From assembly GCA_032622095.1 (NCBI GenBank), contig CP136064.1:196881948-196945947 (forward strand): a DNA stretch of 64,000 nt, given 5' to 3'. The stretch is from Siphonodentalium dalli (Eukaryota; Mollusca; Scaphopoda; Gadilida; Siphonodentaliidae). Numbering within the stretch: position 1 is the first letter of the stretch; every line of letters starts with the position of its first letter. The notes beneath the pieces were generated by a model. That model was not told where the DNA came from. It searched no databases and saw only the letters and a list, made by a program, of their open reading frames with translations. The translations under genes were made by a program, and so were the position numbers. Positions 10,742-21,200 of this stretch are shown here, one piece after another.

Positions 10742-11120
10742 ACAATCTATACAACCAATGACGCCTGGCATCTCAGCATGTTAAAAAAATCCATCTTTAA
10801 TTATGTTGATTTCCTCTCCACTTGGCTTCTTAATAAACTGCCCCTTGTTCATGCCGCCGTAACCACAGAAGTTGTGACATGCCATGCAAATCTCCGGCAA
10901 CTGTTTGGAAACAGACAGTTGCATAAAATCGCAGTGCAGCGCACAGTTTTAAGACAGCAGGGACGGCATGATTTCTTTCCGTTGCACTCTCTATGTCAGG
11001 GACTATACGTCCAAGTAACTGGAGCGTTACTTCCTTCGACAATCGATATCTCTGCAAGAACTCTTCTTCATCGAAATGTTCCAATGGATAAGTTCGGTCT
11101 CTAAATACCCTTAAACCCAC
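10728..11120 (-). pseudogene. Harbinger transposase (HARBI1-like), truncated and frameshifted
   Basis: From 11120 downward the minus strand encodes the HARBI1-type N terminus: RVFRDRTYPLEHFDEEEF, IVPDIESATERNHAVP, LRFYATVCFQTVAGDLHG. Near 10880 the frame shifts. The continuation (NKGQFIKKPSGEEIN, then MPGVIGCID-THVQF after a further shift) reaches the first catalytic Asp of the DDE nuclease at the PGVIGCID motif. The remaining two acidic residues and the C-terminal half are deleted, the sequence running straight into the 3' end of the Myb-like gene. It is therefore catalytically dead. Confidence 0.85.
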
Positions 11121-11428
11121 ATGACGTGCTCTTTTCTCGCACTCCTGCTGTGCAAATTCTAGTATATTTCAGATATTGTTCAAACATAAAAACTGACCAC
11201 ACACGACAAGACATAAAAACCGCTAAGGCCATTATCAATTTAACAACACAAGCCGGGCATATATATAATTACCACTCAAGCAATAACACTGTACCAGGCT
11301 ATATACGGTCAACCACAGGCACAAAACCATAGCTAAATACACAGCCAAAAGAACGCTGTTTTTTTTTGTAGGGTTATATTTTGTATATACCCATGGTTAT
11401 ATATAAACGGGCTACGAGTATCTGACTG

Positions 11429-12545
11429 CATGCCTTTAATGAAACCACATTAGCCTACTCGTACGTGACCAAATTTATAGGAATGCAAGAAGTTTGAGCA
11501 GATAATTATATTTTCCAAGTTTGACGGAAGAATGAATTATTATATGTTACCACCGTCCAATGCCACCAATGATGATGCCATCGTTGTAGAAAATACTAGA
11601 GGAGCTCGTACATAAGTTATCTTTTTATGATTTCAAGGCGTCTTTCTGTGACATATGCTGTTCACAGAAAGGTCGTTCAGGTATTCATCGACCTATTTTG
11701 ATACCGGTATAAATTCAAAAGCGAAAATTATTATGTTTAATTTGGAGCTCAAACCGCAACGTGGCTTTAAATCATAACATAATGAAATTTAATATTCCAA
11801 TAGACCAAAGCCAACTGCAATGGAAGTCAGTTATATTTCACGGAATACTCAACGCACAAATCCAAACGGGCTCTGATAGCGACTGTGCCAGAAAGGTCCC
11901 GGCGTTCTATACGTGAAACAAAAATAGTGACCTTGTGTTTTATTGTCACATTCTTTGCGATTTATTACACATACAAATGACAGCACTCACAATATTTTTG
12001 AATATAATACCACATAACGCGCACGAGGGCTGGCTTGGCTTCTCGAAACCGTAATCGTTAACTACGGATTTGCCAAAACGACAACAGATAACAAAAAGCA
12101 CAATTTATAGTGATGTGATGCACTATTCGTAATTGTTATCAGTAGAAGTTCATCGTGTGTAGCGACATCGTCAGTTATTGTTTCGCACATATATATGTGA
12201 TATCTCAAGTTTCACGCATAGAGCTTGTCATCTGGTACACCATTGACACCTTTCGAATAATGAAATATACTATTGATAAGAATTGCGAATAGCTAATAAT
12301 AGTCGTATTATTTTCGGTGATGGTCCAAAAATCTTTTCGCAGGACTAACGATACGAATTCGTTTGTGAGAAAATAGTGCCGCTAAGACTTCTTGCCACTC
12401 GCAAGTAAGATAAAATGTTATATGTATCGTGTATGTTGTACTGACTCATGTTGTTGTCAGGTCATAGTCAGTGGTAAGTTCGATGATTGCATGCAAAGCT
12501 CGCGTACACATTTTTGACTTCATGACTTGACTACGGACATATAAG
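11429..12545. other. Intron sequence of the DSL gene; no gene seen
   Basis: AT-rich DNA without recognisable exons or strong repeats on either strand. Confidence 0.5.
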
Positions 12546-12550
12546 AAATG

Positions 12551-12647
12551 AACGGCGGTTTCAATGTGGTCATGGGATTTTGACCGCGAGAAAAATTCAG
12601 CAAACGGCATGAACCCCGAACCCCATGACCACGTTGAATCCGCCGTT
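12551..12647. repeat. Short inverted repeat beside the LINE
   Basis: AACGGCGGTTTCAATGTGG at 12551 is mirrored by the arm ending at 12647 (CCACGTTGAATCCGCCGTTT). Arms are about 26 bp with a loop of about 45 bp. It lies 15 bp before the truncated LINE frame and could be a small MITE or the target in which the LINE inserted. Confidence 0.75.
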
Positions 12648-12661
12648 TATTATTTATATTT

Positions 12662-14512
12662 ATGAAACTTGGGATCGTCATTCCGCTTTATAAAGGAGAC
12701 CCCAAGCCTAAACACAATCCGGACAGCTATCGTACGATTACACTTCTATCATCAATATATAAACTGTTCGAATCTGTGCTTCTATCGCGATTTCTGAGAT
12801 CGGAAACCCTTCAACAATTTCCACATTGCCTCCAATTTGGATTCCAGAAACACGTGGGATGCAACATGAATTCATTCGTTGTCGAAGAATCAATACACTT
12901 CGCATGTGACCATGGTTCTAAACTCTATGTTTGCTTTTTAGACTCTCAAAAGGCATTCGACCGAGTGTGGCACGATGGACTTCTCATCAAACTCAACAAC
13001 CTCGGTTTTAAAGGCCAAATTCTTCGTGTAATTCAGAACATGCACGAGGAGTGTACTAGTCGTGTTCTCTACAATGGCTGCCAGTCAGAACCATTTTCCA
13101 TATGCCAAGGAAATCGCCAAGGATCAGTGACCTCGCCGTTCTTTTACTTGGTGTTCATTAATGAACTTCTCACTGAGCTAGAACAGTCGAGATTTGGTCT
13201 CCGGATCGGAAATATAAACTGCACATCCCCAACCACTGCTGACGATATTTGCTTAATGTCTCTGCACAAGTCGGGCCTTGATCATCTATTGAGCCTCTGT
13301 TTCGATTACAGCATCAAGTGGAGATTCAGATACTCAACAGAGAAAAGTGTCGTCATTGTTTTCAATGAAACGCGCACTCAACATGAACAGCGTGATAGGA
13401 CGTGGTTCCTTGGAACAAATAAACTTGATGAAGTTGCGGAAGCTCGCCATCTTGGCATAATGCAGCACAAATTTAACAATTGTACCAACCGTGCCTCGCT
13501 GATATCTGACGTCATGCGAAAATCATATTTTTCAATGGCTGGACGGAAGGCCTTACAAATGTGTACACCCGTTACAACGAAGAAGCTTCTACACCGTATA
13601 GTGCTTCCCAGGGCCTTATATGGTTCCGAACTCCTGTACACACCGAGTGATCAGGCAATCAACCAAATCGAGAAGTCATTTCGTACGTGCATCAAACATA
13701 TTCAAAACCTCCCCCTGAGGGCAGGAACGAGGCTATCGCCCAGTCTCCTTGGTACTTTACCAATGGATCTTCAACTACATATGCGGAAACTAACATTCCT
13801 GGCTGAACTTATCCACTTACCTGTTACAAAGGATACTCCGCTGAAAAATTTTCTTCACAACCTCTACAGGTACAAACTCTTCCATAGCAACACATCAGGA
13901 TTTGTTCTTGACATCCTCCAAATTCTTCAACACTACGCCATTGACTCATTTCTTACAGTTTTTCTTGAAAGTGGCTTCTTCCCAGAGAAGGCTATCTGGA
14001 AGCGCATCATCACGGGCACTATTCGAGACGCCTATTCCTTGAAATGGCATTCTGCTACAAACACAGATACTTTTGTACATATGTTAAACGTTCACAGCGA
14101 TCCTCTCTCCACCTGGAGTATATGGAGATTACTTGCTGACCGCCCTGAAAACTCACAGGAACTGAGAAATCTTGCACGGCTGTTGAACAGATCGATGTTC
14201 AATAGCAACTCGAAATGCGGTGCCTGCAGTTCAACGTATCACAACGAAATTGAACATGTATTATTTATATGTAATGCGCCAGCCATGCATCAGTTGAGAT
14301 ACAGTTTCTGGTCAATCTTCGTTGACTTCTTTGGAGTAGAATGTTTTGTGTTTATCGATTCTCTCTCGCAAAACCATCTATGTGACTTCCTACTCGGCGG
14401 CACAACCTTCGTTCCTCCACTCGCTGTCATCAACGCTTGGGGAGATATTATCACTTTCGCCGCGAAATTCATGTACAAAGGATGCCAACTTTTACGAAAC
14501 ATTGCCCGTTAA
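12662..14512 (+). mobile_element. Non-LTR retrotransposon (LINE) reverse transcriptase, 5'-truncated, 616-aa frame
   Basis: One uninterrupted frame encodes most of a LINE reverse transcriptase. It opens inside the RT domain (IPLYKGDPKPKHNPDSYRTI). It then shows motif A (FLDSQKAFDRVW, about residue 93), motif B (QGNRQGSVTSPFF, about residue 150) and motif C as TADD (about residue 193, where most elements have F/Y-ADD). A C-terminal zinc finger, CGACSSTYHNEIEHVLFIC, follows at about residue 520. The endonuclease and ORF1 are missing, as expected for a copy truncated during target-primed reverse transcription. The intact frame suggests recent insertion. It lies in sense orientation in the intron after the DSL exon. 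Clade is not certain; CR1/Jockey-like groups fit best. Confidence 0.85.
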
Positions 14513-16149
14513 AACTATAACCGACTGCTTGCGTGTGCTTGCTGACTGCCAGAAAACCAAGTCTTGTTGACATTAAAATGTTTGAGGATGAAAAGGAGCA
14601 CAACTTAGTGAACATAAGATCTACATCCATACGCATGCGATATACACTTTCCTTATTTAAATGTGCTCAAACTCTAATATTGTACATAGACCATACGGCT
14701 GTGATTTATGGGAATTCAGTGTTGTTACTTATTTTCCCCCATTTTCTATGCTCAAATATTGTTTGTATATATACTATATAATGTTTGTAAATACGAAACG
14801 ACCTTGCTCACCTTTATGTGTACAAAACGCCCCAATTCGTTTATACAACACATACAATGTATTGATGTATGCTCTCCGTTAATGGAGGTTAATAAAGATA
14901 TATATATATTCAGTTCGGACAGTTTGAATCCTCGCTTTTTAGAAAACCAAACATTGTGAGAATCCGTTGACGAAGAGCGGAAAAACGCAATTTCACAGTA
15001 AAGTATACACATACGACGAAATGTCTTGTTTAGCTTGTAATGAGAGTAGACGTGTTGATTTCAAGAATTATTAACTAACAATTATGCTTCGGCTGTGGAT
15101 AAGATAGAAATTGACAACACGCCGTTCTACCATAATGATATATTTGTGAGGTCGGTGGAATATATGTAGCGGCAAAGAAAATGATCAAACTCTACTGAGA
15201 AACGCGGTTATTTGAACATCAACGCTTAGTGACACGAAACGTATTGTATGGTCGTTAGGTTGTGCAGTATTAGCTGCAGTATAATGCTATTGTGCAACTA
15301 TGTGGTCCATGGTGCTAATGTAAAAAGACCCAATAGGAACCTTACACCATAAAACGAATTTACTTCGTTCGCAACACTATATACGCACAACGAATTTCAA
15401 TTGCAAATTAAAAATGATAATTATGCAAATGGTCAAACACCATTGTTCGCGATGTTTCGAAAGTTGTGGGGTTATAAACAGAGTGTAGTCGTTATAGTAT
15501 AACACAGTTGTGAGGTGAGAGATCTCCGCATTGTACTTCTCATGGCAACAGTTGTCGAGATGTGTGTTCTGTAATCAGAGGAGTTTTAGGTGCAGGGTAA
15601 CAACACTGATTTAATATAGACCAAAACAAATTTCTTGCCAAATCCGGACGTACTGAATACCCAAACAGTCGTTAAAGTCCGACAATCCCCGGTGATTTCC
15701 GGGATCAATGTGTTCATAAACCTATGAACGACATTGAAAGTGACGTCACGTTACGTTCATTTGTTTATGAACACACTGACTCATCAGGGGGCGTGTCTAC
15801 CGTAACGCTAAGGGGAAATCGGAAGCGCTATTAGGTGTACATGTATGTAAATATAACAAAATGACAAGATTATATTGGCGTGCCACGCTATTCGTAATTC
15901 TCATCAATAGTAGTTCATTGTGCGAAAGATAATTTTAAGATATCCATTATATCTATCAGTTAATACGGAAACCAAACAAGATATATCTCGGGTCCACATT
16001 AACAATTTTATCCAATGAATGACTCCTATCTACAATTCATCTACATACTTATGGCAAATTCATATGCATGTTAATTGACCATCTGTAAAATCCGCCAGAT
16101 AAACAATTCTAAATGCCGACTCGTACGGCTTTGAATATCGTCCGCGCTT
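14513..16149. other. Intron sequence; no gene; small hairpin at 15705-15777
   Basis: No exon is recognisable. The LINE 3' end is not marked by a clear poly-A or repeat tail. At 15705-15730 and 15754-15777 there is an inverted repeat around GTGTTCATAAAC and GTTTATGAACAC, with CCCCGGTGAT and ATCAGGGG outside it, resembling a small MITE. Confidence 0.45.
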
Positions 16150-16620
16150 GAAAACGTACCATGGTAAAGTACAAAAGTACAATGGTAAAGCATTGTGTTT
16201 TTATATGGGTTGGTTCCAGTTAGAGATGGGTTGTAAGTATAGATCGATAATGTTGTGAGGCCACTAATAACGCATTCTGCGATTTTGAATGAGTTGAGGT
16301 AATACCATGCTGTACCATATGGTAGTGTACTTTTTTTTAGGGATGTTTCATATTTCCTGACACAAGTGATGTAATTGTATTAGCATGTTGTTATGTTAGC
16401 TATGTTATACGGTAGTAATATAAGTATGGCAAATTAGAGAAGGTAACACAATATCACCATAGTGGTAGCATGATATACATGTACCATGTTATTTGATAAC
16501 TATAGCATGATGAAATACCTTAATACAATATACAATGCAATCATGGTGCTACTACGACAAAAGATATTACACAATTGGTATTACCATGGTAGTATCAACT
16601 GCAACATAATTGTATAGAAG
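16150..16620. repeat. Sparse TACCATGGTA-type palindromic repeats
   Basis: Scattered variants of the decamer TACCATGGTA (GTACCATGGTAAAGTAC, TACCATATGGTAGTG, TTACCATGGTAGTATC) begin here and become dense after 17265. Confidence 0.6.
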
Positions 16621-16711
16621 ACCAATTCTTCTCGGTCCACAACAGCTTGGATATATAGGTTGGATTGATGCTGTTTTGGAGGTCCCGCCCCGTTACTCTT
16701 ATATAACAGAA

Positions 16712-17092
16712 TTAGAGCACATAATCGTGGGCGGAGGTTATCTTGCTTGTAAGTTTTTGAATTAGGTCAAATGACGATTTGTGTATATGGACATAAAGGG
16801 CAGCCTTTCCCAAACATGATATATCAAACATGCTTATATCAGAGGTCCGTTGAATGTCAAAGCAGCGAAATTTATAATTTATGGACAAAGCCTTGCTTTT
16901 CAGAGAATTTCGATTTGTCAATATCAGAAATTGTTTCGTAAACAACATATTAAACGATCTTACCGTCCCTTTACCCTTTTCTATCAAGGTAAGTGAAATA
17001 TCATCTTGAAGGCAGATTAATGTACATGACAGATCATTAACCACATTCAGGATTTCATGTGAATGCCCGGACTCCACGTGTAAATGTAGCAT
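16712..17092 (-). other. Unidentified 126-codon open frame
   Basis: An open frame of 126 codons lies antisense to the DSL gene intron. It is hydrophobic to mixed in composition, and I recognise no domain, motif or splice context. A frame of this length can arise by chance in a window this size. It is recorded only because it is the longest unexplained frame in the intron. Confidence 0.12.
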
Positions 17093-17264
17093 GTCTTTTT
17101 AATGAAAGTCAGTTACAGAAGAGTGTCGTGACGGGAATCTGTCCAAAACAACATCAACGCATCCAATATCACAATTTATTGTGGATCGAGACGACTTGCA
17201 TGGTCTACATATATAGTAGAATAGTCTTGTCTAATATGACAAAAGACACAACGGCATCAACTGT

Positions 17265-18090
17265 AACATGGTAGAGTACCCTAGTACAGTTACATGGGAC
17301 CATGGTAGTACCATTGTAAATATCACTTCACGATGGTAATACCATGGTAGTACCATACTACCATGACAGTTCCATCTATAACATGTTAGAGTACTTTAGT
17401 ATAGTGCCATGGTATAGTACCATGGTAAATATCAATTTAACAGGGTAGTACCCTGGTAGAGATATATGGTAGTAGCATGTTTAAACCATGGTAGTACCAC
17501 TGTAGTACCAAAGTAGTACCACACTACCATGGTAATATGGTAGCACCTTGACAGTACCATGGTAGTACCATGTTAGATTGCCATGGTGCTTTTTTATCTG
17601 GAATACCTTGATTGACCCTAATGAAATAAAACTTACCCTAGTATTACCATTGTAAATTGAAATTTATCTTGGTACGGTAGTGCATGGCATGGGGAACCTT
17701 ACCATGGTAAATGTATATTTACCATGGTAGTATGATCGTTTAACATATTATGTAATAGTTATATAAGATAAGAACATAGTAAAGTACCTTGGTTCACATA
17801 GTAATATAAATTACCGTGGTAACCAACATTTTACTATAATCTTACCATGGTAAACGATGATCTTACCATGATAAACGATAATTTACCATTATAACACGGT
17901 GGTACATTTTTTTCCATGGTAAATGTCTATTTACCTTGACATTTTGGTAATATTGTAATATTATATAATAGTGCGAGAATAGTAAAGTACCTTGAATTAC
18001 GTAGTAATATATAATTTACCCACATATATTGTAATCAGCATTTTACTACGCTGTTACCATGGTAAACGGTAGTTTACCATGGTAAAACCA
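17265..18090. repeat. Dense field of TACCATGGTA palindromes
   Basis: More than a dozen CCATGG cores occur in about 820 bp, most inside the self-complementary decamer TACCATGGTA and joined by TAGTACCAT or AAATATCA-like linkers. One CCATGG would be expected per several kilobases. There is no fixed period, so this is not an ordinary tandem satellite. It ends about 130 bp before the acceptor of the giant EGF exon. Confidence 0.85.
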
Positions 18091-18216
18091 GGACCTTTTA
18101 ACATGGGTATAATATGGGATAATATGATGACTGTAATGTGAACGATGTCTTGGTCGCTATTTGAGCTCGCATTGCACACATGGACTCAGGTGACAAATTC
18201 ATTTCTTTTTACTTAG

Positions 18217-21200
18217 GGTACATTGGCGCCAACTGCGAGATAAGAGATTTCTGTGCACAGAACAACTGCAGTAACGGTACTAAATGCATCAACGGGGATC
18301 ACGGATTTACATGCTTAACAAAAAGTGCAACGACAACCCAGACATCGCCAATGACTTGTACGGACACATTCTGCACAAAGAACGGAATTTGTGCTGAGTC
18401 TGACACAGGACAGTTGGAGTGTTTATGCAGCGATGGCTACAACGGAACGCGCTGTGAACACAAGATATATTTCTGTGCTTCCAATCCCTGTTTGCATGGA
18501 GGGAAATGTGTGAGTGGCAACACGGCATATGAATGCCAGTGTGTTCCTCCATACAACGGAACACGATGTGAACAGAAACTAGACCATTGTGCATCGAGGC
18601 CATGTATGAATAATGGTACTTGTGTCAATGGGGATAATCTATATACATGTCGTTGCATACTACCCTACAACGGAATGATATGTGACCATAAGATAGACTT
18701 TTGCGACCAGAATCCGTGTTTGAATAATGGGACATGTGTTGGTGGTCAAAATGGACATACATGCAAATGTGCACTTTCCTATAACGGTACGAGATGTGGA
18801 CACAAGATAGACTTCTGCGAACCGAATCCTTGTTCGAATTATGGGACATGTGTTGGTGGTCAAAATGGATATACATGCAAATGTGCACTTTCCTATAACG
18901 GTACGAGATGTGAACACAAGATAGACTTCTGTGAACCGAATAAGTGTTTGAATAATGGGACATGTGTTGGTGGTCAAAATGGATATACATGCAAATGTGC
19001 ACTTTCATATAACGGTACGAGATGTGAACACAAGATAGACTTCTGTGAACCGAATCCGTGTTTGAATAATGGGACATGTGTTGGTGGTCAAAATGGATAT
19101 ACATGCTATTGTTCACTTTCATATAAAGGTCCGAGATGTGAACACAAGATAGACTTCTGTGAACATAATCCGTGTTTGAATAATGCGACATGTGTTGATG
19201 GTCAAAATGGATATACATGCAAATGTGCACTTCCCTACACCGGTACGACATGTGAACATAATATAGGCTTCTGTTACCCGAATCCGTGTTTGAATCATGC
19301 GACATGTGTTGCAGGTCAACATGGATATACATGCAAATGTGCACTTTCCTATAACGGTACGAGATGTGAACACAAGATAGACTTCTGTGAACTGAATCCG
19401 TGTTTGAATAATGGGACATGTGTTAGTGGTAAAAATGGATATACGTGCTATTGTTCACTTTCCTATAACGGTCCGAGATGTGAACACAAGATAGACTTCT
19501 GTGAACAGAATCCGTGTTTGAATCATGCGACATGTCTTGATGGTCAAAATGGATATACATGCAAATGTGCACTTCCCTACAATGGTACGACATGTGAACA
19601 TAAGATAGACTTATGTGAACTGAATCCGTGTTTGAATTATGGGACATGTGTTGGTGGTCAAAATGGATATACATGCAAATGTACACTTTCCTATAACGGT
19701 ACGAGATGTGAACATAAGATAGAATTTTGCGACTCGAATCCGAATCCATGCCTACATCATGGTACATGTATTGGTCGTGGTACTGGATATGGATGCCGAT
19801 GTGTTCTTCCTTATAATGGCACTCGATGTGAAAATAGAATAGATTTTTGTGAATCGAATCCATGCTTGCATCATGGGACGTGTACCACTGGTGATAGCGA
19901 ATATGTATGCAAATGTGATCTACAATACAACGGAACGAGATGTGAAAACAAGATAGACTTCTGTGTTCCGAGTCCATGTTTGAATCACGGGACGTGCATT
20001 AGTGACAATAACGGTTATAGTTGTACATGCGTTCTTCCATACAACGGCACGAACTGTGAACATAACATAGATTTCTGTGACTCAAATCCGTGTATGAACC
20101 ACGGGAAGTGTGTCAGTGGTGATGATGGATTTACATGCACATGCGTTCTCCCATACAACGGAACGAGATGTGAACACAATATAAACTTTTGTGACTCAAA
20201 TCCGTGTCTGAATGATGGGACATGTACCAGTGAAGATACCGGGTATAGCTGCCATTGTGTTCTACCGTACAACGGTACGAGGTGTGTACACAAGATAAAC
20301 TTTTGTAACTCAAATTCATGTCTGCATCATGGTAAGTGTGTCAGTGGCGATGGAGGGTATACATGCCGATGTGTTCTTCCTTACAATGGCACTCGATGTG
20401 AGAAAAAGATAGACTTCTGTGTTTCGAATCCATGTTTGAATCACGGGAAGTGCATCAGTGGTGATAATGGATATAATTGTACATGCATTATCCCATACAA
20501 CGGCACGAACTGTGAACATAAAATAAACTATTGTTATACAAATCCTTGCCTGAATCACGGGAAGTGTGTCAGTGGTGATACAAGATTTACATGCACCTGC
20601 GTTCGTCCATACAACGGCACAAAATGCGAACATAGGATAGATTTCTGTGACTCAAAATCATGTCTGCATCATGGGAAGTGTGTCAGTGGTGATAGCGGGT
20701 ATACATGCCAATGTGTTCTTCCTTACAATGGCACTCGATGTGACGAAAAGATAGACTTCTGTGTTCCGAGTCCATGTTTGAATCACGGGAAGTGCATCAA
20801 TGGTGATAATGGATATAGTTGTACATGCGTTCTTCCATACAACGGCACGAACTGTGAACATAAAATAGATTTCTGTGACTCAAATCCGTGTCTGAACCAC
20901 GGGAAATGTGACAGCGGAGATGGTGGATTTAGATGCACATGCGTTCTCCCATACAACGGAACGAGATGTGAACACAATATAAACTTTTGTGAATCAAATC
21001 CGTGTCTGAATCATGGGACATGTACCAGTGAAGATACCGGGTATAGCTGTCATTGTGTTCTACCGTACAATGGTACGAAATGTGAACACAAGATCAACTT
21101 TTGTGGCTCAAATCCGTGTATGAACCACGAGAAGTGTGTCAGCGGTGATGGTGGATTTACATGCACATGCGTTCTCCCATACAACGGAACGAGATGTGAA

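Larger units (their letters stand above)
10129..11428. mobile_element. Harbinger (PIF) DNA transposon, internally deleted, with TIRs and 3-bp TSD
   Basis: Terminal inverted repeats of about 45 bp with few mismatches lie at 10129-10173 and 11384-11428; each contains CCCGTTTATATATAACCATG read inward. The triplet CAT flanks both ends (10126-10128 and 11429-11431), fitting the 3-bp target duplication of Harbinger elements. Inside are the two genes typical of animal Harbingers: a Myb/SANT-like gene on the plus strand and a transposase on the minus strand. Both are broken and they abut near 10728. The copy starts only 93 bp after the DSL exon, inside the first mapped intron of the gene. Confidence 0.85.
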
